This document shows, piece by piece, positions 14,799-22,894 of a stretch of DNA of 34,479 bases. The DNA lies in the NCBI RefSeq assembly GCF_005543295.1, contig NZ_SRSG01000025.1:1-34479 (forward strand), given 5' to 3'. The notes beneath the pieces are model-generated. The model was not told where the DNA came from. It did no database searches and saw only the letters and a list, made by a program, of their open reading frames with translations. Numbering within the stretch: the stretch's first letter is position 1; every line of letters starts with the position of its first letter. The position numbers and the translations under genes were made by a program. Source of the stretch: Halalkalirubrum salinum (GTDB taxonomy: Archaea; Halobacteriota; Halobacteria; Halobacteriales; Haloferacaceae).

Positions 14799-15983
14799 GG
14801 TGACTGCGAGCCCGAACTGGTCGATCGCCGCCTCCCGAACTGAATCAACGGATGCTTCAGGCGCGTAGACGCCAAGCCGCCACTGCGCACGCTCGGCCGC
14901 CCGGAGCGCGCCAACGAGTTCGGAGGCGTCCTCAAGCCGTTGCACGACGCCGTCGACGACGACACGCGTCGCGGACTCTTTGATCTGCGGTCGTGGCGGA
15001 ATGTCGACGATCACCTCGGTTTCGGGGACGCCTGCCTGTTCGGCGATCGCCCGTTCGGCGTCGCGTTCTTCGGACCTGTCGAACGCCATGATCCCCGCGG
15101 GCACGGATTCGATCCCGATCCAGACTGCTCGCTTGTAGAGCCGCCGGCGTTCGATCCGCCGGCCGAGCGCCGGAACGTGCTCTCGCAGGGCGACGAGTAG
15201 GTCGTGATCGGACAGCCGGCGAAAGTGCTCGATCGACGGCCCCGCGTCGTCGTCGACCAACTGCTCGCAGGCCCGCTCAAGCATCGCCCCGGCAATCCGG
15301 GAGACGTGGTGTCGATAGACGGTCCCGTTCATGAGCGCACGGGCCAGAAGGAGGCTCTCTGCGGTCTGCACGTTGCCCGCCTCGAGGACGAGTTCGCCGT
15401 TGACGAACCCCAACGCCCGCAGGAGTCGGCCGTGGTCGATCGTGCCGTAGGGGACGCCGCTGTGGTGGGCGTCCCGAACGAGGTAGTCCATTCGATCGAC
15501 GTCGAGTTCACCCGAGACCACCTGCCCCAACTCACCCTCTCCGCGAACGAGTGCTGCGACGCGATCGCGGTCAATTCCGTGGGTTTCGAGCACCTCGCCA
15601 ACCGTTCGTTCGTCCGACGGCCGCGGTCGGTCTGGCTTCAGCAGGTCTGTGATTTCGTCGTGATCGCGGCCGGTATGACGGTAGATGAGGTCCTCTGTCT
15701 GGTGGCCGTACGGGCCGTGACCGATGTCGTGCAACAGGGCGGCCGCCCGGACGTGCTCGCAGCGATCGTCCTCAATTTCGAGATGCGTGAGTGCGCGATC
15801 GGCGAGATGATAGACGCCGAGGCTGTGTTCGAAGCGGGTGTGGTTCGCCGAGGGATACACCAATCTGACCGTCGATAGCTGTTTGATGTGGCGCAAGCGC
15901 TGAAACGCGGGCGTATCCACAAGTGCCTCTGCGAGCGGATCCAACGAGATGTAGTCGTGCACGCTATCCTTGATTGGGGCCAT
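14793..15983 (-). CDS. HD-domain phosphohydrolase, SAMHD1-like (paralog 2)
   Basis: The 396-residue paralog of the downstream gene has the same catalytic set at the same positions: His53, His85-Asp86 and the Asp in VDRMDYLVRDAHHSG. All metal ligands are intact, so both copies should be active. It differs by a longer, charged segment after the HD helix pair (DLLKPDRPRPSDERTVG) and a divergent C-terminal half, which could change the allosteric or substrate site. The two copies are separated by 78 nt. The ATG at 15983 has a TATA box about 26 nt upstream and is divergent from the PhoU-TrkA_C gene. Confidence 0.9.
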   Translation of the reverse strand: MAPIKDSVHDYISLDPLAEALVDTPAFQRLRHIKQLSTVRLVYPSANHTRFEHSLGVYHLADRALTHLEIEDDRCEHVRAAALLHDIGHGPYGHQTEDLIYRHTGRDHDEITDLLKPDRPRPSDERTVGEVLETHGIDRDRVAALVRGEGELGQVVSGELDVDRMDYLVRDAHHSGVPYGTIDHGRLLRALGFVNGELVLEAGNVQTAESLLLARALMNGTVYRHHVSRIAGAMLERACEQLVDDDAGPSIEHFRRLSDHDLLVALREHVPALGRRIERRRLYKRAVWIGIESVPAGIMAFDRSEERDAERAIAEQAGVPETEVIVDIPPRPQIKESATRVVVDGVVQRLEDASELVGALRAAERAQWRLGVYAPEASVDSVREAAIDQFGLAVTK

Positions 15984-16003
15984 TGCTGTCGGTTCGATCG
16001 CCG

Positions 16004-16012
16004 ATACTAAAT
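16004..16012 (-). promoter_or_regulatory. TATA box of HD paralog 2
   Basis: The minus strand reads CATTTAGTA, centred about 26 nt before the ATG at 15983. Confidence 0.5.
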
Positions 16013-16086
16013 GGGCGTGGGTCTGCGATCGCGATCGCTGTGGGAAGTACCAATGCGGTGAGAAGCGGCGCTCGCCGGCGGGAAGG

Positions 16087-16095
16087 CTTTTTTTC
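16087..16095 (+). promoter_or_regulatory. TATA-like T-rich box of the PhoU-TrkA_C gene
   Basis: CTTTTTTTC is centred about 26 nt before the ATG at 16117. This supports that start over the longer open frame, which would include the promoter. Confidence 0.45.
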
Positions 16096-16116
16096 TTGCC
16101 CGGTGAGAGATTCGGT

Positions 16117-17325
16117 ATGGAACTGTTCGACAGGGATTCGTCTTCGCCCGCGATCTCCTACAAACCGACGAATGTCAAGGACGTGCTGGTCGAAATGAAA
16201 GACACGGCGGAGCTACTCATCGACCTGTCGTACTCGGCGGTGTTACACCGCAATGAGGCCCTCGCGACGGAGGTGTTACGGCTTGAAGCGCGGATGGACG
16301 TTCTCGAGATGCGCGCGCGGATGTCGCTCATGATGGCTGCTCGCAGCCCCGACGATACTGAAAAACTCGCGCCCGTGTTGGGTATCGTCTCGGCAGCCGA
16401 TATGATAAGCGACGCGGCCGGAGACATCGCAAAGATCGTCCTCGACGACATTGGGCTCCCCGAGTCGATGCGCGCAGCGCTCCCCGAGGCCACCGAAACA
16501 CTTGTTCAAGGGACTGTTGCCACCGACTCGCCGTACGCAGGCCAGACACTCCTCGATATCGACCTCGAATCACAGACCGGCGTTCGGGTGATCGCGCTGC
16601 GCCGCGACGATGACTGGTTGTTAAACCCAGGACGGGACACGCAGATCGAAGCCGCAGACGTGGCGTTCCTTCGCGGCCCCGAAGTTGGGATGACCGATGT
16701 ATACGAGTCGTTGACCGGCAACGCGTACGAACCACCCGCAGTTGATGTCCCCGAGATTAAGGATCTCGAACGGGCAGTCAACACTATTCTTCACATGAAG
16801 AACCTCTCTGAGCTGGCGGTCGATCTGGCATACAGCAGCGTACTGTTCAACAGCGAGGCACTCGCCGAAGAGGTCAGAAACATCGAAATCGAGGTCGACG
16901 CGATGGAGTCGCGCTTCGAGGCGTGGACGCTCCAGGCGGCCGCGGACGCACCGGACCCGGTCGCGCTGCGGGGACTCATCCACCTCGGTAGTTCGACAGA
17001 GGTAATAAGCGACGCCGCGGTCGAGATCAGCGAGGGCGTGATCAGAGAGATCGGCGTCCACCCAGTTATCCAGATGGCCGTCGAAGAGAGCGACGAGATC
17101 ATCACCCGCATCGAGGTCGAACCTGCGAGCAGCCTCGACGGAACTGCGGTGGCCTCAGGCGTTCCAGACACCGATTCGACGATGTCGGTCATTGCGATCC
17201 GCCGTCCCGAGACTGGATGGATCCTCGTCGGCGACGCGGACGAGACGATCGAGGCCGGCGACGTGTTGATCGCAAAAGGCACCCGAACTGCCGCCGAAAG
17301 TTTTGAGTCACTTGCAGCAGCCTGA
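16117..17325 (+). CDS. PhoU-TrkA_C duplicated regulatory protein
   Basis: The 402-residue soluble protein contains an internal duplication: a PhoU-like helical domain (about 15-120), a TrkA_C/RCK-C domain (about 130-210, GVRVIALRRDDDWLLNP), a second PhoU-like domain (about 220-320) and a second TrkA_C domain (about 330-400, MSVIAIRRPETGWILVG). The repeated LIDLSYSAVLxxNEALA and LAVDLAYSSVLFNSEALA blocks show the duplication. TrkA_C domains bind small ligands such as cyclic dinucleotides and gate ion channels, and in haloarchaea such proteins often accompany K+ or Mg2+ transporters. No transporter or Rossmann RCK-N domain is here, so it may regulate a channel encoded elsewhere. The start is chosen from the TATA box. 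Confidence 0.88.
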   Translation: MELFDRDSSSPAISYKPTNVKDVLVEMKDTAELLIDLSYSAVLHRNEALATEVLRLEARMDVLEMRARMSLMMAARSPDDTEKLAPVLGIVSAADMISDAAGDIAKIVLDDIGLPESMRAALPEATETLVQGTVATDSPYAGQTLLDIDLESQTGVRVIALRRDDDWLLNPGRDTQIEAADVAFLRGPEVGMTDVYESLTGNAYEPPAVDVPEIKDLERAVNTILHMKNLSELAVDLAYSSVLFNSEALAEEVRNIEIEVDAMESRFEAWTLQAAADAPDPVALRGLIHLGSSTEVISDAAVEISEGVIREIGVHPVIQMAVEESDEIITRIEVEPASSLDGTAVASGVPDTDSTMSVIAIRRPETGWILVGDADETIEAGDVLIAKGTRTAAESFESLAAA

Positions 17326-17394
17326 TTCTGGAGGTAGCCGCTCGCTCACCCGGGAAACGATTATCAGCCTTCCGCGATCATGGTATGATGAATC

Positions 17395-17742
17395 ATGTCA
17401 AACACCGAAGCCGTGCTCGAACAGCACCTCGACGCGTTCGGCACACAGGACCTCGAAGCGGTCATGATCGACTATGACGACGACTCGACAATCGTCACGA
17501 ACATGGGGACGTTCAGTGGTCTCGAAGAGATCAGAGGGCTGTTTTCGGGGTTTTTCGACGAGTTCGACCACCCGGAGGCGACAATCACCGTCGAGGAGAC
17601 GATCATCTACGATGACTTCGCGTATCTCCTGTGGAACGGCGAAACCCCGGAGAACAACTACGAGTTCTGTACCGATACGTTCTACATCCCCGAGGAGACG
17701 ATCGAGTTCCAGACATTTGCCGGGAAACTCGAGCCCGCATAG
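17395..17742 (+). CDS. SnoaL/NTF2-like protein
   Basis: The 115-residue protein has the cone-shaped NTF2-like pattern: an N-terminal helix pair (VLEQHLDAFGTQDLEAVMIDY), a strand with IVTNMGTFSGLEEIRGLF, then strands ending WNGET, CTDTFYI and IEFQTFAGKL. Members include small-molecule cyclases, isomerases and binding proteins. No catalytic set can be assigned, and the neighbours do not point to a pathway. It is very acidic. The ATG at 17395 is the first in the frame. Confidence 0.8.
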   Translation: MSNTEAVLEQHLDAFGTQDLEAVMIDYDDDSTIVTNMGTFSGLEEIRGLFSGFFDEFDHPEATITVEETIIYDDFAYLLWNGETPENNYEFCTDTFYIPEETIEFQTFAGKLEPA

Positions 17743-17756
17743 CCCAGTCCGGACGT

Positions 17757-17765
17757 TCAAATATC
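17757..17765 (+). promoter_or_regulatory. TATA-like box of the DUF433 gene
   Basis: TTCAAATATC lies about 25 nt before the ATG at 17786, only 15 nt after the preceding stop, so the antitoxin probably has its own leaderless promoter. Confidence 0.4.
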
Positions 17766-17785
17766 ATGGCGATGTACCATCCGAT

Positions 17786-18067
17786 ATGAGTCAGGTGACG
17801 AGACGGATCGTCCATGAACTTCACGACGAGCCACACCTGGAGGGCCGTCGGATTACAGTTCAGTTCATCAAAGAACAGGTCGAAGAGCGAGACCTCGATC
17901 CGAGAACGGTTGCCGATCGCCACGATCTCGACGTGGCTGACGTCTACCGGGCACTCACCTACTACCATGATCATCCCGAAGAAATGCGTACGATCGAACG
18001 CCAGCGAGAATCCGCGATCGAAGCACACGAACACCTGACGACCGATCCTGACGATGTGCGTGGCTAA
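17786..18067 (+). CDS. DUF433-family antitoxin-like protein, partner lost
   Basis: The 93-residue protein carries a DUF433 helix-turn-helix unit: RRIVHELHDEPHLEGRRITV, then DLDPRTVADRHDLDVADVYRAL and a closing YYHDHPEEM. DUF433 proteins are paired with DUF5615 PIN-like proteins in many prokaryotes and are regarded as antitoxins. The reading frame is intact. The stop overlaps the next start by one base (TAATG), the usual coupling of this pair, but the downstream toxin is broken. This copy may be an orphan antitoxin that still binds DNA or neutralises a homologous toxin elsewhere. The ATG at 17786 is chosen because an otherwise unrelated upstream extension of this frame only shadows the SnoaL gene. 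Confidence 0.82.
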   Translation: MSQVTRRIVHELHDEPHLEGRRITVQFIKEQVEERDLDPRTVADRHDLDVADVYRALTYYHDHPEEMRTIERQRESAIEAHEHLTTDPDDVRG

Positions 18068-18218
18068 TGGGCTATCGTATCCTCGCTGACGAAAACGTCG
18101 AGCAGGCGAGGATCAGACACTTTCTGCCCGAAAAGTTAGTGACATCGTCCACGAACTCTCTAGGTACGTCGAGCAATCTGATGTGAAACTCGAATACGTG
18201 AGCCGAAACTGGCTGTGA
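18067..18218 (+). pseudogene. Broken DUF5615 PIN-like toxin gene (internal deletion, frameshift)
   Basis: The start codon overlaps the DUF433 stop. The first codons read MGYRILADENVEQA, the normal N-terminus of DUF5615 proteins, with the first acidic active-site residues (ADEN). At about 18105-18111 the text jumps into another frame and reads DQTLSARKVSDIVHELSRY, then EYVSRNWL and a stop at 18216-18218, the normal C-terminus. Intact members are about 110-115 residues. About 14 and 36 residues remain, so roughly 60 middle residues are gone, including the expected second acidic cluster. Reading straight through in the first frame gives only a 39-codon ORF ending at 18186. The gene cannot make a working toxin. 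Confidence 0.85.
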
Positions 18219-18260
18219 ATCTTCAGCCGTTACCAAGCGTCCGTCGTTCTCAAAAGCCGC

Positions 18261-18875
18261 TCAGTCGTCCTGCAGCAGCATCCACGATCGGCGAGCGCGC
18301 TGTAAGGCGGTCCCGTTGCTCGCGATCGCAAAGAAGACCAACAGCCATCCGACGATCGTCAGCCCTCCATACGTGGCCGTCACCCAGGTCGCGGCGATGC
18401 TCACTCCGCCGATGAGCAACAACACCTCGATTCGGGTGATAAGCCCGCCATACATCCGTCCGAGCCCGACCGCCTGCGCCTGCGTCCCGAGGTAGGCGTT
18501 CAACAGGACGCCAGCGATCGCAATAATGCCGATCGCATACTGGTCGACACTCGCGATCAACCCGATAAGGATGACCACGTCGGCGTAGCGATCGATTACG
18601 TGATCGAGGTAATCACCGGCAGCGGTTTCGCTGTTTGTCTGTCTCGCCAACGCGCCGTCGAGGACGTCGAGGAACCCATTCAACAGAACGAACGCCCCGC
18701 CAAGCAGGTACCACGACGGGTCGTTCCGGGCGGTCCAGAGGATGACGGCCGCGAGGACGGCCACCACCATCGAGGCGGCGGTGACTGCGTTTGGAGTCAG
18801 TCCCAGGCGATCGGCCGCAGCGACGAACGGGGAGATTGCACGGTTCGAAAGCGATCGGAAGCGATTGAGTGCCAT
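18261..18875 (-). CDS. CDP-alcohol phosphatidyltransferase family protein
   Basis: The 204-residue membrane enzyme has the full family signature DGx2ARx8Gx3Dx3D in LDGALARQTNSETAAGDYLD followed by HVID, plus about six hydrophobic helices. These enzymes join a CDP-linked lipid (archaeol in archaea) to an alcohol such as glycerol phosphate, inositol phosphate or serine at the membrane. The acceptor cannot be told from the motif. The gene starts 19 nt after the carboxylase alpha-subunit stop and is probably transcribed with it, though no metabolic link is evident. Confidence 0.9.
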   Translation of the reverse strand: MALNRFRSLSNRAISPFVAAADRLGLTPNAVTAASMVVAVLAAVILWTARNDPSWYLLGGAFVLLNGFLDVLDGALARQTNSETAAGDYLDHVIDRYADVVILIGLIASVDQYAIGIIAIAGVLLNAYLGTQAQAVGLGRMYGGLITRIEVLLLIGGVSIAATWVTATYGGLTIVGWLLVFFAIASNGTALQRARRSWMLLQDD

Positions 18876-18894
18876 AGTGTAGTATTCAGCCGCG

Positions 18895-20715
18895 TTACTC
18901 GATCACGACCAACACGTCGCCCATGTCGACGCTGTCTCCTTCGGCGATTGTGACCTCGGTCACGGTCCCACCGCGCTCTGTCGTGATATCGTTTTCCATC
19001 TTCATTGCCTCGAGCACACAGACGACGTCGCCGGGCTGGATCTCCTCTCCTTCTGTGACCTCGACTGAGAGGATCGTCCCCTGCATCTCCGCAGTCACTG
19101 TGTCACCGGCCCCTTCGTAGCCGCCAGAGTCCTCTTCTTCAGTCGTTTGTGCCTGCGGCGGTCGAGTCTGTCGACCGCTCGCTCCGCCTGCGCCCGACGG
19201 CAGCGGCGGCGCGCCACGCTCTTCGAGCGAGACATCGAAGCGCTTGCCGTTGACCTCGACGGTGAACTCGCGTTCTGTCACCTCCTCATCCTCATCGTCA
19301 TCTTCAGTCGCTGACGTGCGGTCGCCCCACTGCTCGACCGCCTCGGCAATCCGGGTCCGATCGAGCTCCTCGTCGAGGTATTTTGTCGTGTGCGCGCCGG
19401 TAATAAATGCCTCGTCAGTGAGCATGAGCCGATGGAACGGGATGATCGTCGGGAATCCCGAAATATCAAACTCCGCGAGCGCTCGCTCCGAGCGGGCCAG
19501 ACACTCGTCTCGATCGCCTGCGCTGACGATCAGCTTCGCGATCATCGAGTCGTAATCCGTAACGAGATCGTCGCCCTGTCTGATCGCGTCGTCCATCCGG
19601 ACGCCGATTCCGCCCGGCGGGTCGTACGTCTCTGCGGTCCCGCCAGTTGCCGGCGCGAACTGCTTGTCGGCCATTTCGGCGTTGATCCGGAACTCGATCG
19701 CGTGCCCGTCAAACTCGACGTCGGACTGCGCGAAAGACAGCTCCTCACCCGCAGCAACCCGAAGCTGCCACTTCACAATGTCGAGTCCTGTGATCTCTTC
19801 GGTCACGGTGTGTTCGACCTGGATCCGGGTGTTGACTTCCATGAAATAGAAATTACCGTCGTCGTCACCAGCACCCTCCTCGACGAGGAACTCAACAGTT
19901 CCGGCGTTTGTGTACTCCGCAGCCTCGACGCCGCGCTTTGCGGCCTCGCCGATCTGCTCGCGCATATCATCTGTCAGCGCGGGCGAGGGTGCCTCCTCGA
20001 TCACCTTTTGATGACGCCGCTGCAGCGAGCAGTCACGCTCGCCGAGATGTCTGACGTTTCCGTGATGATCGGCGATGATCTGGACTTCGATGTGTCTCGG
20101 CGACTCGAGGTACTTTTCCACGTAGACCGAGGCGTTATTGAAGTACGCTTCCCCCTCGCGTTTTGCGGTTTCGAGTTGCTCTTCGACCGCTGACTCGTCG
20201 TGGACGACTTTCAGCCCTCGGCCACCACCGCCACCCTCGGCTTTGATCGCGACGGGATAGCCGTACTCTTCGGCAACCGCTTTGACTTCCTCGGATGATT
20301 CGACCGGTTCGGTCGTTCCTGGCACGACCGGCACGTCCGCCTCTTTCATGAGCGCGCGCGCTTTCGTTTTCTCCCCAAGCGCCTCCATCGCCGCCGCAGC
20401 GGGGCCGACCCACGTGAATTCGCTCTCCTCGACCGCAGCCGCGAACGCAGCGTTCTCTGCGAGGAAGCCGTATCCGGGATGAATCGCGTCTACGCCGGCC
20501 TTCCGGGCCGCCTCGAGGATCGACTCCTGATCGAGGTATGAGTCCGCCGCGCGCGCGGGACCGACGTTGTATGCCTCGTCGGCGTAGCGGACGTGCCCGC
20601 TGTGTTTGTCGGCCTCGCTGTAGACGGCGACGGTCCTGATGCCGAGCTCTTCGCAGGCCCGAAACACCCGTACCGCGATCTCCCCGCGGTTCGCCACCAA
20701 AACCTTACTGAACAT
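18895..20715 (-). CDS. pccA: Acetyl/propionyl-CoA carboxylase alpha subunit (biotin carboxylase plus BCCP)
   Basis: Carboxylates its own biotin with ATP and bicarbonate, then hands CO2 to the beta subunit. The 606 residues have the expected parts: the biotin carboxylase N-domain ([20 protein letters not shown]), ATP-grasp with [14 protein letters not shown], the catalytic [16 protein letters not shown], a Pro/Gly/Gln-rich flexible linker (about 515-545), and a biotinyl domain with EAMKMEN, where Lys572 is the biotin site. The length is typical of haloarchaeal PccA. It is the third gene of a minus-strand operon (B, X, A) with a 95-nt gap upstream. No biotin ligase gene is nearby. PCC or a bifunctional ACC/PCC is possible. 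Confidence 0.94.
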   Translation of the reverse strand: MFSKVLVANRGEIAVRVFRACEELGIRTVAVYSEADKHSGHVRYADEAYNVGPARAADSYLDQESILEAARKAGVDAIHPGYGFLAENAAFAAAVEESEFTWVGPAAAAMEALGEKTKARALMKEADVPVVPGTTEPVESSEEVKAVAEEYGYPVAIKAEGGGGGRGLKVVHDESAVEEQLETAKREGEAYFNNASVYVEKYLESPRHIEVQIIADHHGNVRHLGERDCSLQRRHQKVIEEAPSPALTDDMREQIGEAAKRGVEAAEYTNAGTVEFLVEEGAGDDDGNFYFMEVNTRIQVEHTVTEEITGLDIVKWQLRVAAGEELSFAQSDVEFDGHAIEFRINAEMADKQFAPATGGTAETYDPPGGIGVRMDDAIRQGDDLVTDYDSMIAKLIVSAGDRDECLARSERALAEFDISGFPTIIPFHRLMLTDEAFITGAHTTKYLDEELDRTRIAEAVEQWGDRTSATEDDDEDEEVTEREFTVEVNGKRFDVSLEERGAPPLPSGAGGASGRQTRPPQAQTTEEEDSGGYEGAGDTVTAEMQGTILSVEVTEGEEIQPGDVVCVLEAMKMENDITTERGGTVTEVTIAEGDSVDMGDVLVVIE

Positions 20716-20810
20716 TGTCGAACGTTTCTCGAACGGGATACCTGACTTTATCGATCCACGATGACCGGTGCCGATCGAGCAGATCGTTGTTTGAGACCGC
20801 GATCGGACGT

Positions 20811-21101
20811 CTAGAACCGGTCGCGACGCCCGCTCGCGGTCCAGGCATCTGTGGGCGCTGATCGCGGGACGCGGCGATTCGTTCCCCCATCAATCAACGC
20901 AATTCGGCCGGCGAAGCTCCACCGCTTGCCCTCCCACGATTCTGGCTCCTCGTCGGCCGCAGCGGCCGCGAGCTCCAGATCGCGAATGTGGGCGGCGATC
21001 GCTGCTATCACCGCTGCAGCCTCGTCTTCGGTGGCCGCATCGAGCCCGTCGATCTGGCTGACGCCCTCGATTTCTTCGGGTGCGATCGTTCCGGGCGACA
21101 T
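20811..21101 (-). CDS. pccX: PccX-type small subunit of the acyl-CoA carboxylase
   Basis: The protein has 96 residues: a helical N-terminal half (about 21-50, [20 protein letters not shown]) and a C-terminal half containing [15 protein letters not shown] and a basic tail. Haloarchaeal propionyl-CoA carboxylase (described in Haloferax mediterranei) has a third small subunit, PccX, encoded with PccA and PccB. Position and size match, and the WEGKRWxFAGR block resembles the epsilon-like subunits of actinobacterial acyl-CoA carboxylases. The start overlaps the pccB stop by one base (TGATG), so translation is probably coupled. Identification rests on context and general shape more than on a catalytic motif. 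Confidence 0.82.
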   Translation of the reverse strand: MSPGTIAPEEIEGVSQIDGLDAATEDEAAAVIAAIAAHIRDLELAAAAADEEPESWEGKRWSFAGRIALIDGGTNRRVPRSAPTDAWTASGRRDRF

Positions 21102-22645
21102 CAGATTGGGATATTGCCGTGTTTCTTTTCGGGCATCGATTTTCGCTTGCTCATGAGCATCTCGAGATCATCGATCAGCCGTTTGCGTGTTTCTGGCGGT
21201 TCGATCACGTCGTCAACGAAGCCACGATCCGCGGCGGTGTAGGGGTTCGCAAACTCGGCTCTATACTCGTCAATGAGTTCCTGTCGGCGCGCATCCGGGT
21301 CGTCGGCGTCCGCAAGTTCGCGGCGATACAACACGTTCACCGCGCCTTTCGGCCCCATTACGGCGATTTCGGCAGTCGGCCACGCGTAGTTGACATCGCC
21401 GCCAATGTGTTTCGAGGACATGACGCAGTACGCGCCGCCGTAGGCTTTCCGCGTGATGACGGTCAAAAGCGGCACAGTTGCCTCCGAGAACGCGTACAGC
21501 AGTTTCGCGCCGTGACGGATGATTCCGCCGTGTTCCTGATCGGTCCCCGGCATGAACCCGGGCACGTCCTCAAACGTGACGATCGGGATGTTGAACGCGT
21601 CACAGAATCGGACGAATCGTGCGCCTTTCTGGGATGCCTCGATGTCGAGCGTCCCGGCATTAACTCGCGGTTGGTTTGCGACGACGCCGACCGATCGGCC
21701 GTCTAGCCGGGCAAATCCGACCACGATATTCTTCGCGAAGTTCTCGTGGACTTCGAGGAACGAGCCCTCATCGAACACCGCGTCAATCACGTCGGTCATG
21801 TCGTAGGGCTTTCGGGGCTCGTCAGGGACGATCTCTGACAGTCGATCTGGCTCGCGATCGGGATCGTCCCACGGTTCGACCCGGGGTGGGTCCTCGACAT
21901 TGTTCTGTGGAAGGTACGACAAAAGTAGCGCAATCTCGTCGAGTGCCTGTTCTTCGGAGCGTTCAGCGAAGTGTGCCACACCCGAGGTCGACGAATGGGT
22001 GACTGCGCCGCCGAGTTCCTCGAAAGAGACCTCTTCGCCGGTGACGGTCTCAATAACGTCTGGACCGGTGATGAACATGTGGCTCGTCTCCTCGACCATG
22101 AAAATGAAGTCGGTGATCGCCGGCGAGTACACCGCACCGCCGGCACAGGGGCCCATGATTGCCGAAATCTGTGGAATCACGCCGCTGGCCTCGGTGTTTC
22201 GTCGAAAGATTTCCGCAAAGCCGGCAAGGGAGGCCACACCTTCCTGGATCCGCGCGCCCGCAGAGTCGTTCAATCCGATAACGGGAGCGCCGACGTCCAT
22301 CGCTTTGTCCATCACTTTACACACCTTTTCAGCGAAAACCTCCCCCAGCGAACCGCCGAACACAGTGAAGTCGTGTGCGAAGACGAATACAGTGCGGCCG
22401 TTGACCTCACCGTAGCCGGTTACGACCCCGTCGCCAGCAAGCTGTTCTTCCTCCATACCGAATTTGTGATTCCTGTGGGTTCGGAACTGATCGAACTCGT
22501 GGAATGTCCCATCGTCAAGGAAGTAGTTGATCCGCTCGCGGGCGGTCTTTTTGCCCTTTTTGTGTTGGGATTCGATTCGATCCTCGCCGCCACCCTTCTC
22601 GGCGGCTCGACGTCGGTTTCGAAGGTCCTCGATCCGATCGTCCAT
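21101..22645 (-). CDS. pccB: Acyl-CoA carboxylase beta subunit (carboxyltransferase)
   Basis: Moves the carboxyl group from biotin to propionyl-CoA (or acetyl-CoA), making methylmalonyl-CoA. The 514-residue protein has both crotonase-like halves: the N-terminal oxyanion-hole region [13 protein letters not shown] and the C-terminal [19 protein letters not shown] and [15 protein letters not shown]. In bacterial enzymes the residue after GGAY helps choose the acyl-CoA (Asp in PccB, a branched residue in AccB). Here it is Cys407, so specificity cannot be assigned by that rule. It is the first gene of the operon. The ATG at 22645 (MDDRIED) is preferred; a GTG two codons earlier (22651) is possible. 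Confidence 0.94.
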   Translation of the reverse strand: MDDRIEDLRNRRRAAEKGGGEDRIESQHKKGKKTARERINYFLDDGTFHEFDQFRTHRNHKFGMEEEQLAGDGVVTGYGEVNGRTVFVFAHDFTVFGGSLGEVFAEKVCKVMDKAMDVGAPVIGLNDSAGARIQEGVASLAGFAEIFRRNTEASGVIPQISAIMGPCAGGAVYSPAITDFIFMVEETSHMFITGPDVIETVTGEEVSFEELGGAVTHSSTSGVAHFAERSEEQALDEIALLLSYLPQNNVEDPPRVEPWDDPDREPDRLSEIVPDEPRKPYDMTDVIDAVFDEGSFLEVHENFAKNIVVGFARLDGRSVGVVANQPRVNAGTLDIEASQKGARFVRFCDAFNIPIVTFEDVPGFMPGTDQEHGGIIRHGAKLLYAFSEATVPLLTVITRKAYGGAYCVMSSKHIGGDVNYAWPTAEIAVMGPKGAVNVLYRRELADADDPDARRQELIDEYRAEFANPYTAADRGFVDDVIEPPETRKRLIDDLEMLMSKRKSMPEKKHGNIPI

Positions 22646-22894
22646 CGTCACCGCGAACCACCCGTCATTGTCCGTAACCGAGTACCAGATGCGGCAAAAG
22701 CGTTCCGCAATCGGCTGTTGTGTGGTTCGACAACTGTCGTATTCTCTTGCAGCATCTGTGTAGAGTCAACTGCCACAGCGGCATATGTTGACGTTTGATT
22801 GTCAAATTAACCAAAGAAAATGATAATTTGTTACAAAAATTTCGCGGAATCAAGTGGTCAGGCTTATGAACGATGAATAGAGTAGTGGGAGCCA
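22646..22894. promoter_or_regulatory. Divergent intergenic region of pccB and the SNF transporter
   Basis: About 250 nt with no gene. The AT-rich half (22795-22850) can carry the pccB promoter, which would give that transcript a long leader. For the transporter, CTTATGA at 22863-22869 is centred about 29 nt before its ATG and suggests a leaderless start. I see no strong inverted repeat. Confidence 0.45.

Noticed and set aside
17474-18067. Longer 197-codon version of the DUF433 gene
   Set aside because: The first 104 codons are out-of-frame shadow of the SnoaL gene (Arg/Ser-rich). A TATA-like box supports the ATG at 17786.
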